A stretch of 64,000 nt of DNA from Tubiluchus corallicola. Its lineage: Eukaryota; Priapulida; Priapulimorpha; Priapulimorphida; Tubiluchidae. The stretch is from positions 310,001 through 374,000 of the forward strand of contig JAQGDQ010000091.1 in the NCBI GenBank assembly GCA_030141605.1. The letters are read 5' to 3'. The position numbers were made by a program, and so were the translations under genes. Below are positions 11,844-24,700 of the stretch, piece by piece. Numbering within the stretch: the first letter of the stretch is position 1; every line of letters begins with the position of its first letter. The notes under the pieces were generated by a model that saw only the letters and a list, made by a program, of their open reading frames with translations, had not been told where the DNA came from and did no database searches.

Positions 11844-14800
11844 GACATAGATAGTTTTTGGTTAGTTTTTCAGCTCGACTTTTTTCAACCACTGTCGTAA
11901 CCACATTCCACATTTCGCCGTCACGATTCGGTCACTATCATTGTTTTTGTTATCATCGTGGTAGTTTGTTATTATTATTATCTTCTGTTGTTACCATATA
12001 CTGTTACTGGTAGAATTTCACTACTACTTGCATGATGGTTACTAGTGACAAACGGCTGATGGAACGTTAAGAATCTGTACATAGTTCTAAGGAATAAACA
12101 TGGCTCCAGCAAAGTAAATTGTCACTTGTACAAGTATAGTTTTCATTATGCATAATGATGAGTTCGCAAACGAAATTTAATTAGGACGCAAAAACTGCAG
12201 AGCAAATTGTGAAAGTTCATTAAATTATGATTCGAATTGGTTGTCACCATTTCCATTCGAAATTGAAATTTCCAACCCCTGCTGTATTTGAAAATGTCAG
12301 CATCCCATTTCATTTAGTCTTTCTTATTAGCAACAAATAGGATCCGTGTGGTCAACAGCACTGCAGCAGATGCTAATGAGGGTCGTAAGTTTTTAATGTG
12401 GTTAGCTACACCTTAGCATATGCCAACAATTGTTGTTATAATCTTGTAGTTTTGTAGTTATCCATCTTGCATAAGTGTGTCTGGGGGTTCTGAGCATGAA
12501 GTGGTGTGTTAAACTAACGTTGACTAACGATGAGGTCTTTACCTCGCACAACACACAGCGATTGATTAGCATGGTCTAAATTCGGAAAAGGACCACGCGA
12601 GCCTGCGCTATAAAAAATCGCGAAAGCAGTGAGAGTGATGCGCCTCCAGGGCCTCTCGGGTGTAAACAATAGAGCACGCGTGTGTGCGGTTGTGGATGCA
12701 GAGTAACATGTGCGAAGCATCGATTTCTGAGACAAAAGTCCCAACGCTGACGTGAATGAAGCATGTACTGTGTGGTGCTGATGCAGAAACTGATGAGGAT
12801 GTAAACTAGCGCTTAACTGCATGCTTTACTAAATGAACGTGAAAATGCGAAATGTTCCCGGAATTTTTTTGATCTGACGTGATTTTGAGTTGTGACATAT
12901 TTTGAGATATCGTGGATTGACGTAATCACTTGTTTACGAACTTAATATTAAAAGAACGCGGATGTACTTGTTGTCGTGACGCTGCGTATTTAGATGGATA
13001 ATTTAATCGCATTTCTAGAAACTAGTCAGTGTTTTCGTGCTTTACACTATGTGGTTAACCACTAACATTGACTTTTGGATGTTAAACCAAGGCACATGCT
13101 CTATAGTGTATAACATTTGAGTTCGTCTAAAGTATTTATACCATTTCTGTTTTGGCAGTTTCATTTGACGTCTGGCTAGACCGAAGTTGTTCAAGCACAG
13201 ATTTATTCACTTTTGTTTTTGTACAGACATTGCCCATATACGTCAATCTTAAATACTGAAATGCTTCCAACAGTGAGCTGAAAGGAGCTTAGATTGTTTT
13301 TTCTTGCTGCGCGTAATAAAACGATAAATTCCTGGGGCGCGAGCTGGCTTCATGTCAATGAGTGGGGCTTTTTCTCTTCTGTATGAAAGCAGCCGAATTA
13401 TATTGTTGATAATGTAGCATCTACGATTTCAACAGCTGTTTAGCGACATCTGGATGCTGCTGGAGTTAAACTAAAGCACGTGTTGATTGTATTAGATAAT
13501 GAAGCTTGACACAGTGAACGTGCAGTTCATCCATAGTACACGCATACATTCCATATAAGTTAAATGTTCGAGCTTTAAATACGAGTCATATCGGAATTCC
13601 AAAGGATTCTTCAATTGGACTTGCGACTTAGGTCAAGATGTTGTCGACATTAACATTTACTTCCCTTACGATTTAGAATGCAGGACAGTCTTGAATAAAG
13701 ACTTTAAAGCGGAAGTTTATCGCGCTATAATAATAAGGTTTACTCTGTTAACAGTCGGCTTTTGTTGATACGTTGTCGGAAGAAATTCTTTTGTTGGCAT
13801 TGTCTTTTAAGCTCGTTGCCTTATCTGAGCTAGTTAATCCTTATGTCAAAGAGTTACAGAGAGTGATCTTTTACCTTTGGCGTAATTTCTTAATAATCAA
13901 AATAACATTTTCTCGTGTAAGAGGGCACGTTGTGAGGTCACGACTTTTATCAGTTTTATTTATTAGTCTTCAAAAGTCGATATAGAACAATAGTGACAAG
14001 TTAAATATGGTTATTAGTGAAAGGATAATTCGTTTATAATAGTATGATTTGGGTAAGTTCAAATGCTTGGTGAAATTAAAAGCAATGTTTGTAATAACTT
14101 AACGTGATAAGTAATGTGACTGCTTTTTGGCCTTTTGTTCAGTTTCGGCCAGTGGATTAGTAACATCGCAATTATTTTATCTTTTTGTATAATTTAATTA
14201 CGTTTAATTTCCCTTACGTCATCGCTGTTTCACTGTTCCATATAACACGGTACACAGAACCCGTTTGAAGTGCAACGTTGTTTTTGTTGATGTTTTAAGT
14301 TACTGACGTCTTTTATATTATTTACTTGACTGACCTACAACACTCATGATTAGGTTCTATTTAGAGGCATATGAATGTATATACAATAGACATAAATTTG
14401 ATCTTGACGCTTTTCTAATGTTATTGAAAGTCACACACAGCAGTGCCTATTCAGTGGTACCCAATGATTTTGTTTTAGTTTTTTTGGATGTTTTGGACTT
14501 CAGTCTACAATATTGACGTGTACGCTAACTATACACCCATATTAAAGACCACAAACAGACTTGCCAAGTGAAAGTGGTACATGTATAGCCCCTATGGCCA
14601 GGAGAATATAATTGCAAATTCAATGTATTTCGTATATTATTTCAACATGTAGATTCCAGCTTGTTGGCTTACATAACTCGACACAGAAACGCTGTTCTTG
14701 CACTTTGGCAAATCTGCATATAATTTTGACGGATGACTTTCTAATAGATGGACCGTCTGCCGCTGTATTGCGCTTCATTAAGTTTACCTGCGGTCAAGCG

Positions 14801-15175
14801 ATGAGATACAACAGCGCTACCTGCCGGTGCTGGTTTAATGACACCAGGTAGTAGTCGCGTAGTGTGTTAGTGCTGGTAGTGGAAGCAAGTACGTCGGATT
14901 GAGGTAATCAACAGGATTCGTCAAGGTGAATTTGTAATCGAATTACTTATTAGGAAAGGTAGCGTGTTCGAATTGACATTACTTGTAACTCATACAAAAA
15001 GTACTATAGTCTAGAACATGCAGATGTCAGCTGATTTTGAAACATCCGAGACTTCCACACGGATATAGTCTTTGTTAGTGAAAATAATTGTATTTGGTTT
15101 GTATAGTTATTACATTGCATTATGTAAACAAAAGATGTTCTGTTTCTGGATCAATTAGGATCTGCATACAGTATT

Positions 15176-15705
15176 ATTAGAAGAAATCAAGTAAAAGAGA
15201 AGTGCATTTGTGCTTGGGAATTAAAGTAGTTTTAACGTGAGGTATGAGGCCTTACATTAATCCATGTTTTTTGCGCGTAAGCATTTGTCTGTAACTTGTT
15301 GAGGGCTGTATTTTCTTTTTGCAACAACAGTGCTTCTACGTAATTTATACTTAGGCATTTGGGTGTCTTAATTAGCGTTTTGACATCTGCTTAATGCACT
15401 AATTGTGCGCGCTGTATCAATGAAAAAAACCGCTGAGGGAAATGCAACTTGCAAGTTTATAGAGCAATGCGTTTCTTTATTGCGAAGTGTCTCACAATAC
15501 TGTTGCAAGGGAATACTCGCAAATAACACACATTAGTAATATTAGAAGAAATAGAGTAAGAGATAAAATTGCGTTTGTACTTGGGGATTATGGCGGTTTT
15601 AGTGAGAGAAATGGTACATTACATTAACCTATGCTTTTGCGCGTTTAGGTGTTAAGCTGTGAGTGGTGTTTTTACATCAACAGTGCTGCCACTGTATGTA
15701 TTTGC
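15176..15705. repeat. Diverged ~170-bp direct repeat
   Basis: Copies at about 15176-15350 and 15541-15705 share, in the same order, ATTAGAAGAAAT, AGTAA, GTACTTGGG/GTGCTTGGG, TACATTAA, TTTTGCGCGT and CAACAGTGCT blocks. The period is about 366 bp. I cannot tell whether this is an old tandem duplication or two copies of one dispersed element. Confidence 0.65.
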
Positions 15706-18649
15706 GCGTCTTGAGTGTTACACCTCAAATTGTAAAATTGTTTAAGCGCATAGATTTGTGCTGCATTGTGTAGAAATTAAGGCCCTGCTTTTGTGAGTTT
15801 TTATATTAATAGCATTATCCTACATTATCCAACATGTACGCCATTAGTGGCATGCGCTTAGTTCTCAGCAAAGTGCTTTATAGTGTTACCAGCGTGCTGG
15901 GTTGGCGATGGCATTTTGAAGCCAGCATGACATGAAGCTTATTCGATTAACGTTTAATGCTGACATGTTGAACACTTTACATATAAGGGAAATGTTTTCA
16001 GCCCGTTCACTAAGGTGCACGTGAGTTATTTATAATCATTTTTGTTGAACCAAAAAGCAAAATTTGAATGGATATTTATTATTATTGAAAGCTGTGTGTT
16101 GTTACTTCATTTTATTTTTATTTTATTTTATTTTTTTTATTTTTTACATCGGGTGCCTTGCTAACACCGAGCCACAGTATGTAGTTCATTATCTACAATG
16201 ACTGAAATTTACTCTTTTTTATTATTCCTGGCATACAAATCGACAGTTACTCGTAGTGACTACATTTTGAGCTTAATTTGAGCTACATTACTGGTCAATT
16301 TGTAATCTCTCACGTGCTTTTAGAGGAATTATGCTGGGCCAGGGGTTTTTGATCCTTTTAAATTAGCGTATATGTCTGTTGTTAAGAGATTCTCCACAGT
16401 TAGCCACTCATAGCGTCGAATTCACGCCAGATTTAAAAACTTGGGCCATGTAACCTTTTTATATCAATTATCATTATGGATGTAATATTAAAATTGTGTG
16501 TTTAACACTTAAAATGAGAAGTTTAACATTAAAGAGTTACTATATTGTAGGCCACATCAAAGTTGGTCACATGTATTACATATTTTTTTGAAAATTGAGA
16601 TTCTGTAGAAATCCTCTTTTAACCCTGTACATAGTGTAGCACTTGACTATGAACTCTTCTCTGGCAAATATACTTGGAAAGCTGTATCACTTAAATACCA
16701 TATTTATTTTTCACTTTAGCTATTATTATTAACCAAGTGGAGGTTTTTCAATCGACGGTCCTTTACTTGTCATAATTAAAAACCCACCGAGCACAGTGTG
16801 GTTATTCACTTAGTTTCACTCTGTGGTTTGTTGGTAAAGAGATTAGAAGTCCAAAGCCCTTTAATTGGTGCAGATAACTGCTTGGAAAATGTTTTTCATT
16901 GGTGCCTCTGTAAATCATAATTAATAGCGTTTTTCACGATAGGAAGTCAAAAGGCATTTAACTTACAGCCCTTTGGGGCTCCACACATCTTCAATTTTAA
17001 AACAGCAACGTTTCTTTGTAACGTTTTAGGTCAAGATTTTTTTAAGAAGTCACACATACAGCTTTCGATTTTGTTTTGTATTCGTAGCTGCAGCACATTG
17101 GCGTTCATCGATTTCATAGTTTTTGTCATGAAATTTTTGAAGTTGAAACATCAGTGATTGCTGCTTATTTTTTACAATCTTTCGTGATATTTGAAACGTT
17201 AATGATTTCATAAATGATGTTCCCGGCACCATGGGTGTTAATGCACGTCAGAACTATTATAGTAGCAATTAATCAACTCGTAGTAATTTATTTACCTTTG
17301 GGATTTAAAAAAATGACGTTTCCCATTTCCTCGTGTCCATTTTGATATGCAGCAGTGGCGCCGCGATGCACGAAAAATGTGCAACTTTAAATCTGGAGGC
17401 GTTTTAGAAAATCGAATCTGACATTCTGTAAACTTTGATTTTGTTTTTAATATCTCTTTGTCGTTAAATTGAATGTTATATTTTGCTCGTCATCTACATA
17501 ATATGCATAATTACCAAATATTGACCATTTATAGACTTATAGTGCATACATGGGTCGAAATTTGCAAAAGAGAAAGGACAACAGAAGTCAGGCTAGTTGT
17601 TGAATTTTGATACCAACAGATTTAGTGTTTTACCCGATTCGCGCAGTTTTTCTCTCTCAAGAAGCAATTTGATATTCTTATTTGAAAGCATCTAGAACCT
17701 GAAGCATCCATGAGAAATTAGTGATTGTGTAGCACGGGGTCATAAGACGGCGAGATAGATAAAGAATACTAGATAACATGTTTGTATTCATATCCTTGCC
17801 TCTTCATATTGTTATCATGTTCAAAAAATGAAAAAATATTATTAAAAAAAAATTAACAGTCCAATGTGTATTGTAGACACGTGGTTGCACTCATAGCTTT
17901 GGATTTTACATTACAGCTGTTTGTATAGAGTATTTTCATGCAGTTTTAGCCTTTAAAGATTCATTGTGCTGTATAGTTTATTAGGAGTGAACTTGTTTTT
18001 ACATCAAGAACTGCTCAAGGGCCTGGTGGAAGTGCTGCCTAAAAGAATTCATTTGTTTCACGTGGGAAGAAATACAAAGACTCGAGGTTATCTTGTGTAC
18101 AGATGAGATTTACAGAAAGCAAGCAGCCATGTCTGCAAGTGTTTTGGTTCTTAGCCTAGTTCTGTCAAACTTTACGTTTACTTTTCGTTATTTGCTTGAT
18201 CTCTCATGGGATGCAAAATAGCGTTTAGATTGTCACAATGATTAAATGTATGCGCTGCAGGCATTGCGGCTTTGTTTGATTTCCTATGTAGTCTGTGAGG
18301 TGATTTGTGATCATTTAAGACGCTGTCAGTCTTAAAAATAATAGAAACTCAGACACCACTGCAATTACGTGAATGATGAGCATTGTGGCAGTTTGTGCTC
18401 TCTCGTCATTGTTAATTCTGACAGTGACTTTGAAGTCTGACTTCCCTGACCTTCGTTTACCAATTTGTCTTTTTTTCTCTAATTTTTGGCTGCCTAGAGA
18501 TAATGAGCACAATCACATGTCATAAACTTCTTGTCCTTTTGGATTTTTTTAACAAAATGCCATGATTATGATGAAATGATACAACAGTTATTAAATTTTT
18601 GAAATCAAATTTGACCAAAGGAAAGGAAATGTGAAAAAAATCATTTCTG
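15706..18649. other. AT-rich non-genic stretch
   Basis: No recognisable gene, RNA or mobile element. A T-rich (TTTTA)n-like run at 16108-16146 is the only clear simple repeat. Confidence 0.6.
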
Positions 18650-18785
18650 AGCATGGGTTTGAACAGAGCCCTATGACTTGCGTCTCATTTTGCACACTAG
18701 AGTATACTAGACCGTAATGTTATTTAACTCTCGTTGGGATAACTACTAGCTTATTAGGTTCTTAGTTCAAATCCATGCACACTGC
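18650..18785. mobile_element. Divergent pair of tRNA-like (SINE-like) sequences
   Basis: Two box-B-like sequences face outward. On the minus strand GTTCAAACCC is at 18655-18664. On the plus strand AGTTCAAATCC is at 18764-18774. Each is preceded, on its own strand, by stretches resembling a degenerate box A and anticodon arm. Neither folds to a canonical tRNA with a proper acceptor stem, so decayed tRNA-derived SINE heads are likelier than functional tRNA genes. The same outward arrangement recurs at 32.44-32.74 kb. Confidence 0.35.
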
Positions 18786-21700
18786 CGCTTTTTTCGCATT
18801 TCGTACCTTTTGGTCAACATCGATTTGATCAATTTAATATCATGAGTTTATTCCATTGCTGACCGATAATAATCCTGAAATTAAGATTATAATTTTAGCT
18901 TTCTGCAACGTTGATTGCAGAGATTCCTTTATATTTGCCGAGCCTGAGGTTATTGAATATATGCAATTTATTGTAGTTTGCCAAATTCCTGTAAGAATTT
19001 CCCCTTTTATAATACAGACTTTTCCAAGTTCGTTTAATAATTTTGGTTATTTGGAAAGACAAATTTCCAAAAAAACGTCTTTTTAGGGCACCTTGGAAAA
19101 ACAACCTCCAGAAAACCAATTATGAGTTTTTGCGATTGAAAAAAATAGCGAAAAATATAATTAGACTGTTGGAGAATTAATAGGAAATTTTTTCTTGCAA
19201 GATGATGACATTGGGCTTTGCTTTCATACCGATGTGTAATTTTTTGAAAACTTATTTAGGTACTAGGTCTTTGGTCGCGTAAAATTGAATGGTTCGGGGG
19301 TCTGGTCGATGAGTCTGCTAGAACCAATATGAATTGATGTTTCAAGTTATTCCTTCGCTGAAATTTTTTAACTAAGATCTAGCTACCTAGTGTAACTGAA
19401 ACGTCTATAGTCTATAACTTTCAGGTCCCTATAGCAAAGAAGCAGCAACAGAAACATTTTCGTGAAATTACATAGACTGATACGATCTGGACACCATGAA
19501 CTGGGGTGAAGGCGCTTTTGTATTGTGGTAGCGGCGATTTTTGAACGTCTCTTTTCCTTTGTGTGGTTGTCCTTCGTCAGTGATGAGTCATCCTACCTGG
19601 TGTGTTTGTACTTCCGACCAAACGTGAGCTCTAGGTCTTTTATTCCCATTTCTTTCATTCGCTTTCAATGCCCTCCTTGTGCGGTTTTCGTCTCCTTTTA
19701 CTGAAAGCGTGAAACACCCACCGTGCTCGTCGGGATTTGCATGATCAGGAAATGAGTCGCGAACATGTGCTAAATTATTAGCCGGCTGGAAATGTGTCAA
19801 TCTAGCCGGTCTTTAACATTAGTAGATAGGTGTCAGAGTTCGAAATTTTTCATGATTTGCAAATCTTCATTATTTACTACTCGATTTGAGCGTTCTAAGC
19901 ACTTTTTGTTGAAAGTTTCACGTTGATTTAATCAGGGTTTGAGCTTTTACATGCCAGAAAGTGGCGTCAACATTACAACTTGAAAGTTTTAGGTCTGGTG
20001 TTTTAATTAGGTGCCAACTGCCACAACAATTAATGGTAAAAGCGTTGGGCTACCAGCGACCTAATTTAAAATTCATCTTTCGAACATGCTCAAGATTGTT
20101 TACAAAGAGGAGTAAGTAACAATTTACTGTATGGGTGGAAAATTTGCACCTCATTTAGTTATTAGTGTTTCCATATTTGTCTGACATTTCTTTATGGGTT
20201 TGCAACGTATAGGCAAGGTTTGCTTAGTGGCTGTAGTAACACCTCACAGTAACCTCAATAATTTTGGCAGTTGTAGCTCAGGAAAGATCATACGAACCGT
20301 CTACTAAAATCCCACTTCTCCTTTGTACTGCTATTGTTCATTTTTTCGTCGTGTGGCGCCATTTTATCAATGTTTTCGGCCGTAAAACTTTCTTCTGGAA
20401 ATGCTGTCATTGTCGCAGTGTACGCTTTCCCACGACCGTCCAACACCCTCAGGTCACTCCAGCTTTGCAGTGATTAATTTCTCAATAATTAGTCAGCTAC
20501 GTATAAGCATAATTGCTTTATGGGACAGTCTCAAGTGGCTATTTAGTTCAAGATCGATGAATTCTTTATGCAGGCGAGTGAAAACTCTTGATTTCTTTCT
20601 CATTAATTTCTCTCAGCATCAAGTTCGTGTAATCAACGCGAGAGAGACGCAGCCACTTCTATGACCGAGATTTCAGAATGGTTGCCATAAGGCCTTTTAG
20701 CATTTAGCCAAATTGGCAGCGGCAGGCACGCCTCTTTGTAGATCTTTTTCCTAATTCATTCAGTTACCAAGTTCCTTGTTTCTTCGCAACCTTGAGGCGA
20801 TTTAAAGGCGCACTGGTTCGTTTACCTCGTACATGCTTTCTGTCTTTTTCTAGAGGGTTCTTCACCTTCATTTGCCTTAATGTCTCTTCCACTTGTTTAT
20901 AACCAAACGTTTATTGGTGCTGTAAATCGGTTATGGTCTCGACGTCGGTACAGATGTGTTATTATAATAAGTATATGTATAATTTTTTATATCTAGTATA
21001 TATTTATATTGTTTATTGATTAACGTCATATCTTAAACGTAAAATGATGAAAAAGATTAAATACCCAGAATTATCTCCTGTACTTATTTTCATATATCAC
21101 GTATATACTGGAGCAGTAAGTGTAAACTCAGTAAGATCTTGGCAAGTTTTGGAAATTGACGTTACTGCAACGTTTTGGGCGTGTAATCTTTTTCTATTAC
21201 ACCGGTAAAAGGTACCATTATAAAGAATTTACAGTAAATAAATGAAAAGACCTTTTTCATGGTTTTTTTACTACTACTAAGAATAATCTCCATTAATCTT
21301 CGACCCTTAATAGGTACTGGTGTACTTGACTTGGCAATTATCTTGGCTTTAAGTTTTTGGTGTGTATCTTCACATGCATCCATGGTTATGCTTTATAATT
21401 ATTTTATCAATCTTCCTAACGCGTATTACAAAAAGACAACCCTACAGTCCGGATTAGATAATTGCTGTCTCTGTGATGGAATTTATGTCTTTGATAAAAA
21501 AATAATCCGTGATTTGATAAACTTTTAAAAATGGCGGTTCTCTTTATGTGTAAGTCCAGTGTGTTAATTATTAAAATAAATTTCTGTTCTTTATATATAT
21601 TATTATTGAAGCGAAGCATGAAATTTACTTTGATGCGCTGCGATTAATTTGGAGGTTTTCGACTCGCAAGGTTTGGTAAATTGGCCTAAGATTACATTAT

Positions 21701-24700
21701 GCTGTTTGTGTTAAACATTAATCTTATTCAAATTTTAATTGATTTATTTATCTACAGGTAATGAAGTGCAGCGTAGCAAACGCAATTAAATTGAGAAGTC
21801 ATTAAATTATAAGCTAAACTGGGTTTGTGCATTTATAGCAGTCAAACGACTGAATTTGGTTTGGTCACTGTTCGTCTAAAAAGCCGACCACTTAAAACTC
21901 TCGAAAGTATGCCAGTTTGTTGAAACATATCAGCACGCCTCTGGCATATTGTTTGTTAGATGTTTATCTAATATCTATGAGTTATTATTGTTTTCAGTGT
22001 GTCTTCATTTAAATGCACATCAGGTAGATGTTGTACTGTATAAGTAGCGGCCTAAATTTTGCAAGTGTTCGCATTGTAAAGAATTATGTAGGTTAAAACT
22101 TAAAAGCAAAATCTTTGTTTTCTATATGGATTTCTTTGAACGACACATTTCCTTTTGTTTAAAGCCGATTTTTTCATTGTTTGCAAAGTTGTGTACTTTG
22201 TCTTTTACTTCGCTTTAAAATACTTTTAGCTTGTCTATGTAGTGTTTGATTATGAATTGGGCAAGTACGGTGGTCATATGAATACAGATTTTAAGTTATT
22301 TTATTAACGAGCAATTTACCAGAAAATCAGATTAATACATAGTACGTTATTCAAATGTTTATATCCATGATATAGTAGTTTAGTGCAGAAGCTATTGCAT
22401 GTTAATCGAGGATACTTGCTTGGATTGACTTTTGATTAAAACAACTTCATAACATTCTCGGTATCAAAATTTGTTATTCATTAGAAATATGTCCCAAAAC
22501 GCTCTTTAATTTCCGCATGTAATTAATCACTTCTGTATTAATTTGAATGTAACAATGACATTTTGAATTGCCTTGATTTGAGAATTTGTCTGTTCTACAC
22601 ATAAGCGCTCCTATCAGCACATTAAGATCTACTGTTGGACAGTATTAATTACAAGAAGATATATCTAATTCCCAATGTGTAATGTACTTTTTCAAATGTT
22701 CTTGAAATTTCACTAGTACGGTACAAATTGGGACCCAATTGGTGTACGCTTTTCAAAAAGCCTTTGATGTGTCTTATTTTGAACCTCTGCTTTGGTCAAG
22801 TGTTTGGTTTCCTGTGGGTGGGTTACTCTGCACTGCTTACTGGCAACCCACAGAAAAAAGCATTGGAGAAAGCCGATTTGAGTAGCTGTACCGTTTGTTT
22901 CAAGTACACTAGAGTTCAGCGCGGCACTTCCTTGAACCGTGTGTAATTTTATAGCTCGAATCAATCAAAATAATAGGCCACCGTGATTCTGTTGATAAAA
23001 GTGGTGATTATAGTATGCACGCAGTGTATACAACTGATCGGAATAGCTGGTGTTTCGTGCCGTTGCTCTATTAATAAACCTTGCGATGTGCTTGTGATGG
23101 AGAATTTCTTTGATTTCTACTAAGCGATGATTGTGGCAGCATCAGAGCCTTTCTGCTTTTTAGCCATCTCGTTACTGACCAGGTCCAACATTTCTTAATT
23201 TTAGTGGCTCAGTTCACACCATGTCAAGCTTTCCCTTATCTCTATCCACACTCTATCGCTCTATGGCGGTTGGGCCACAAAGCAGTCTCTTTTTTCTGTA
23301 GTATCTGAAAGGTGTCTCTATTTTGTTTTGTCTTATTTCATTGTACACTTCAGTTATACTGTATTCTTTGATAATCTCAGATCTGTATTTCTCCGCATTT
23401 ATAACAACAGAAAACCGGTAATATGCAAGTATAAAGTAAATTTAATATAATTCAGGATTTATTGTCATGCTTTGGTTGGCTTATTTTAAAGATGCCGACC
23501 CGTCGATTTTATTAGGCGTGCCTTCTGACTGGTTGCCACAAGTGGCCTAGCTAAGTCACTCCAGAAGAAAGATTTTGTGTTGACTTTGCACTTGTGAATG
23601 TTTTCCATCCTTGAAATCCAAACTGCGTGTTATAATAATCTTCAGGAAAACTATGTGCACACATTACCCACCTATGTGCATAGGTTCGGTGATTATTTCA
23701 GTTTCTGAGACCTACAAACTGTTATGCAAGATTGTAGTTTTTGAAATGATCCATCATTTGTACTAGGCTACATCCATTTATCTTATATATGCAACTAACA
23801 GTGTGGCAAAAAACTAATATGTTCATTTGCATTTAAACGTTTTCGCAGGAGAACAAAGCTCAATCTAACACCATCAATCAATCGCTTTTGTTTACCCGTC
23901 ACTGCACACTCAATCTTTTTTAATGCCAATCTTCCGTCTAGTGCTCCATTAGGTAGAGCTCTGTGAGGTATTTTTTATATTTTTATCAACTGCCAATTAC
24001 GACTGAAGCACACCTATAGAAAAATTACAGAAGTAATGTAGCTGTGAGTGTAGAAGTAAATAGCATCATTAAAAACTAAAGTAATAGAAGGTCAAGCTCT
24101 TGTGAAAGTAATGCACGGGTGCTAAAATGTTGTCGTTTTTTATCTTTTCCCATACTTTATCGTATCTATTTATAATTTATAACGCACTTTTTTGTTAGTT
24201 CAATTTTATTACATTTTGTGTTTTAATATTTTTAAACTAAAGTAGTTTACTTGCGGTTAAAGTGTATTTCTTGCACAAAAAAAATTAAAAAACGTTAAAA
24301 TTATCTTCATATTCTATTAAAAAAAAACACATCCTTTAGTTACGCGGAATTGCTTTCCATTTTTGCCTGTGATGTTCAGCACTAATATTGCCTCATGGTT
24401 CCAGAATTATTTCCATTTTCGGTCGTTTTGGGAACAATTATGTGAGTTTTACTATGTGATTTGTTACCTAATAATTTTGCGTGATTATAATGAATAAAAC
24501 CGGCTTTTGAGAATTGCGCTGGCACTCAAGTCATTCGTTTAATAGATGCAGTGATTGCTTTATACTATAGTAACAGATTATTACCTGCCAAGCGATCTGA
24601 AATTGACATAACAACATCCTGGTCCAAATGGAGATAATAGCAATGTCTGATTATGCAATTTCCAAAGCTTTGTCGTAAGTCTGTAATTTTCTAAAACACA

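Larger units (their letters stand above)
9678..15175. other. AT-rich non-genic stretch with short duplications
   Basis: No recognisable gene. It contains two short tandem duplications and one 12-bp-arm hairpin (listed separately). A CpG-richer island at about 12540-12800 carries a TATAAAAA-like sequence on the plus strand (about 12610) and a 102-codon open frame on the minus strand. That frame is flanked by good splice-site-like sequences but matches no family I know. Confidence 0.5.

Noticed and set aside
18650-18785. Functional tRNA genes
   Set aside because: Box-B-like sequences exist but no matching acceptor stem or clean cloverleaf can be drawn on either strand.
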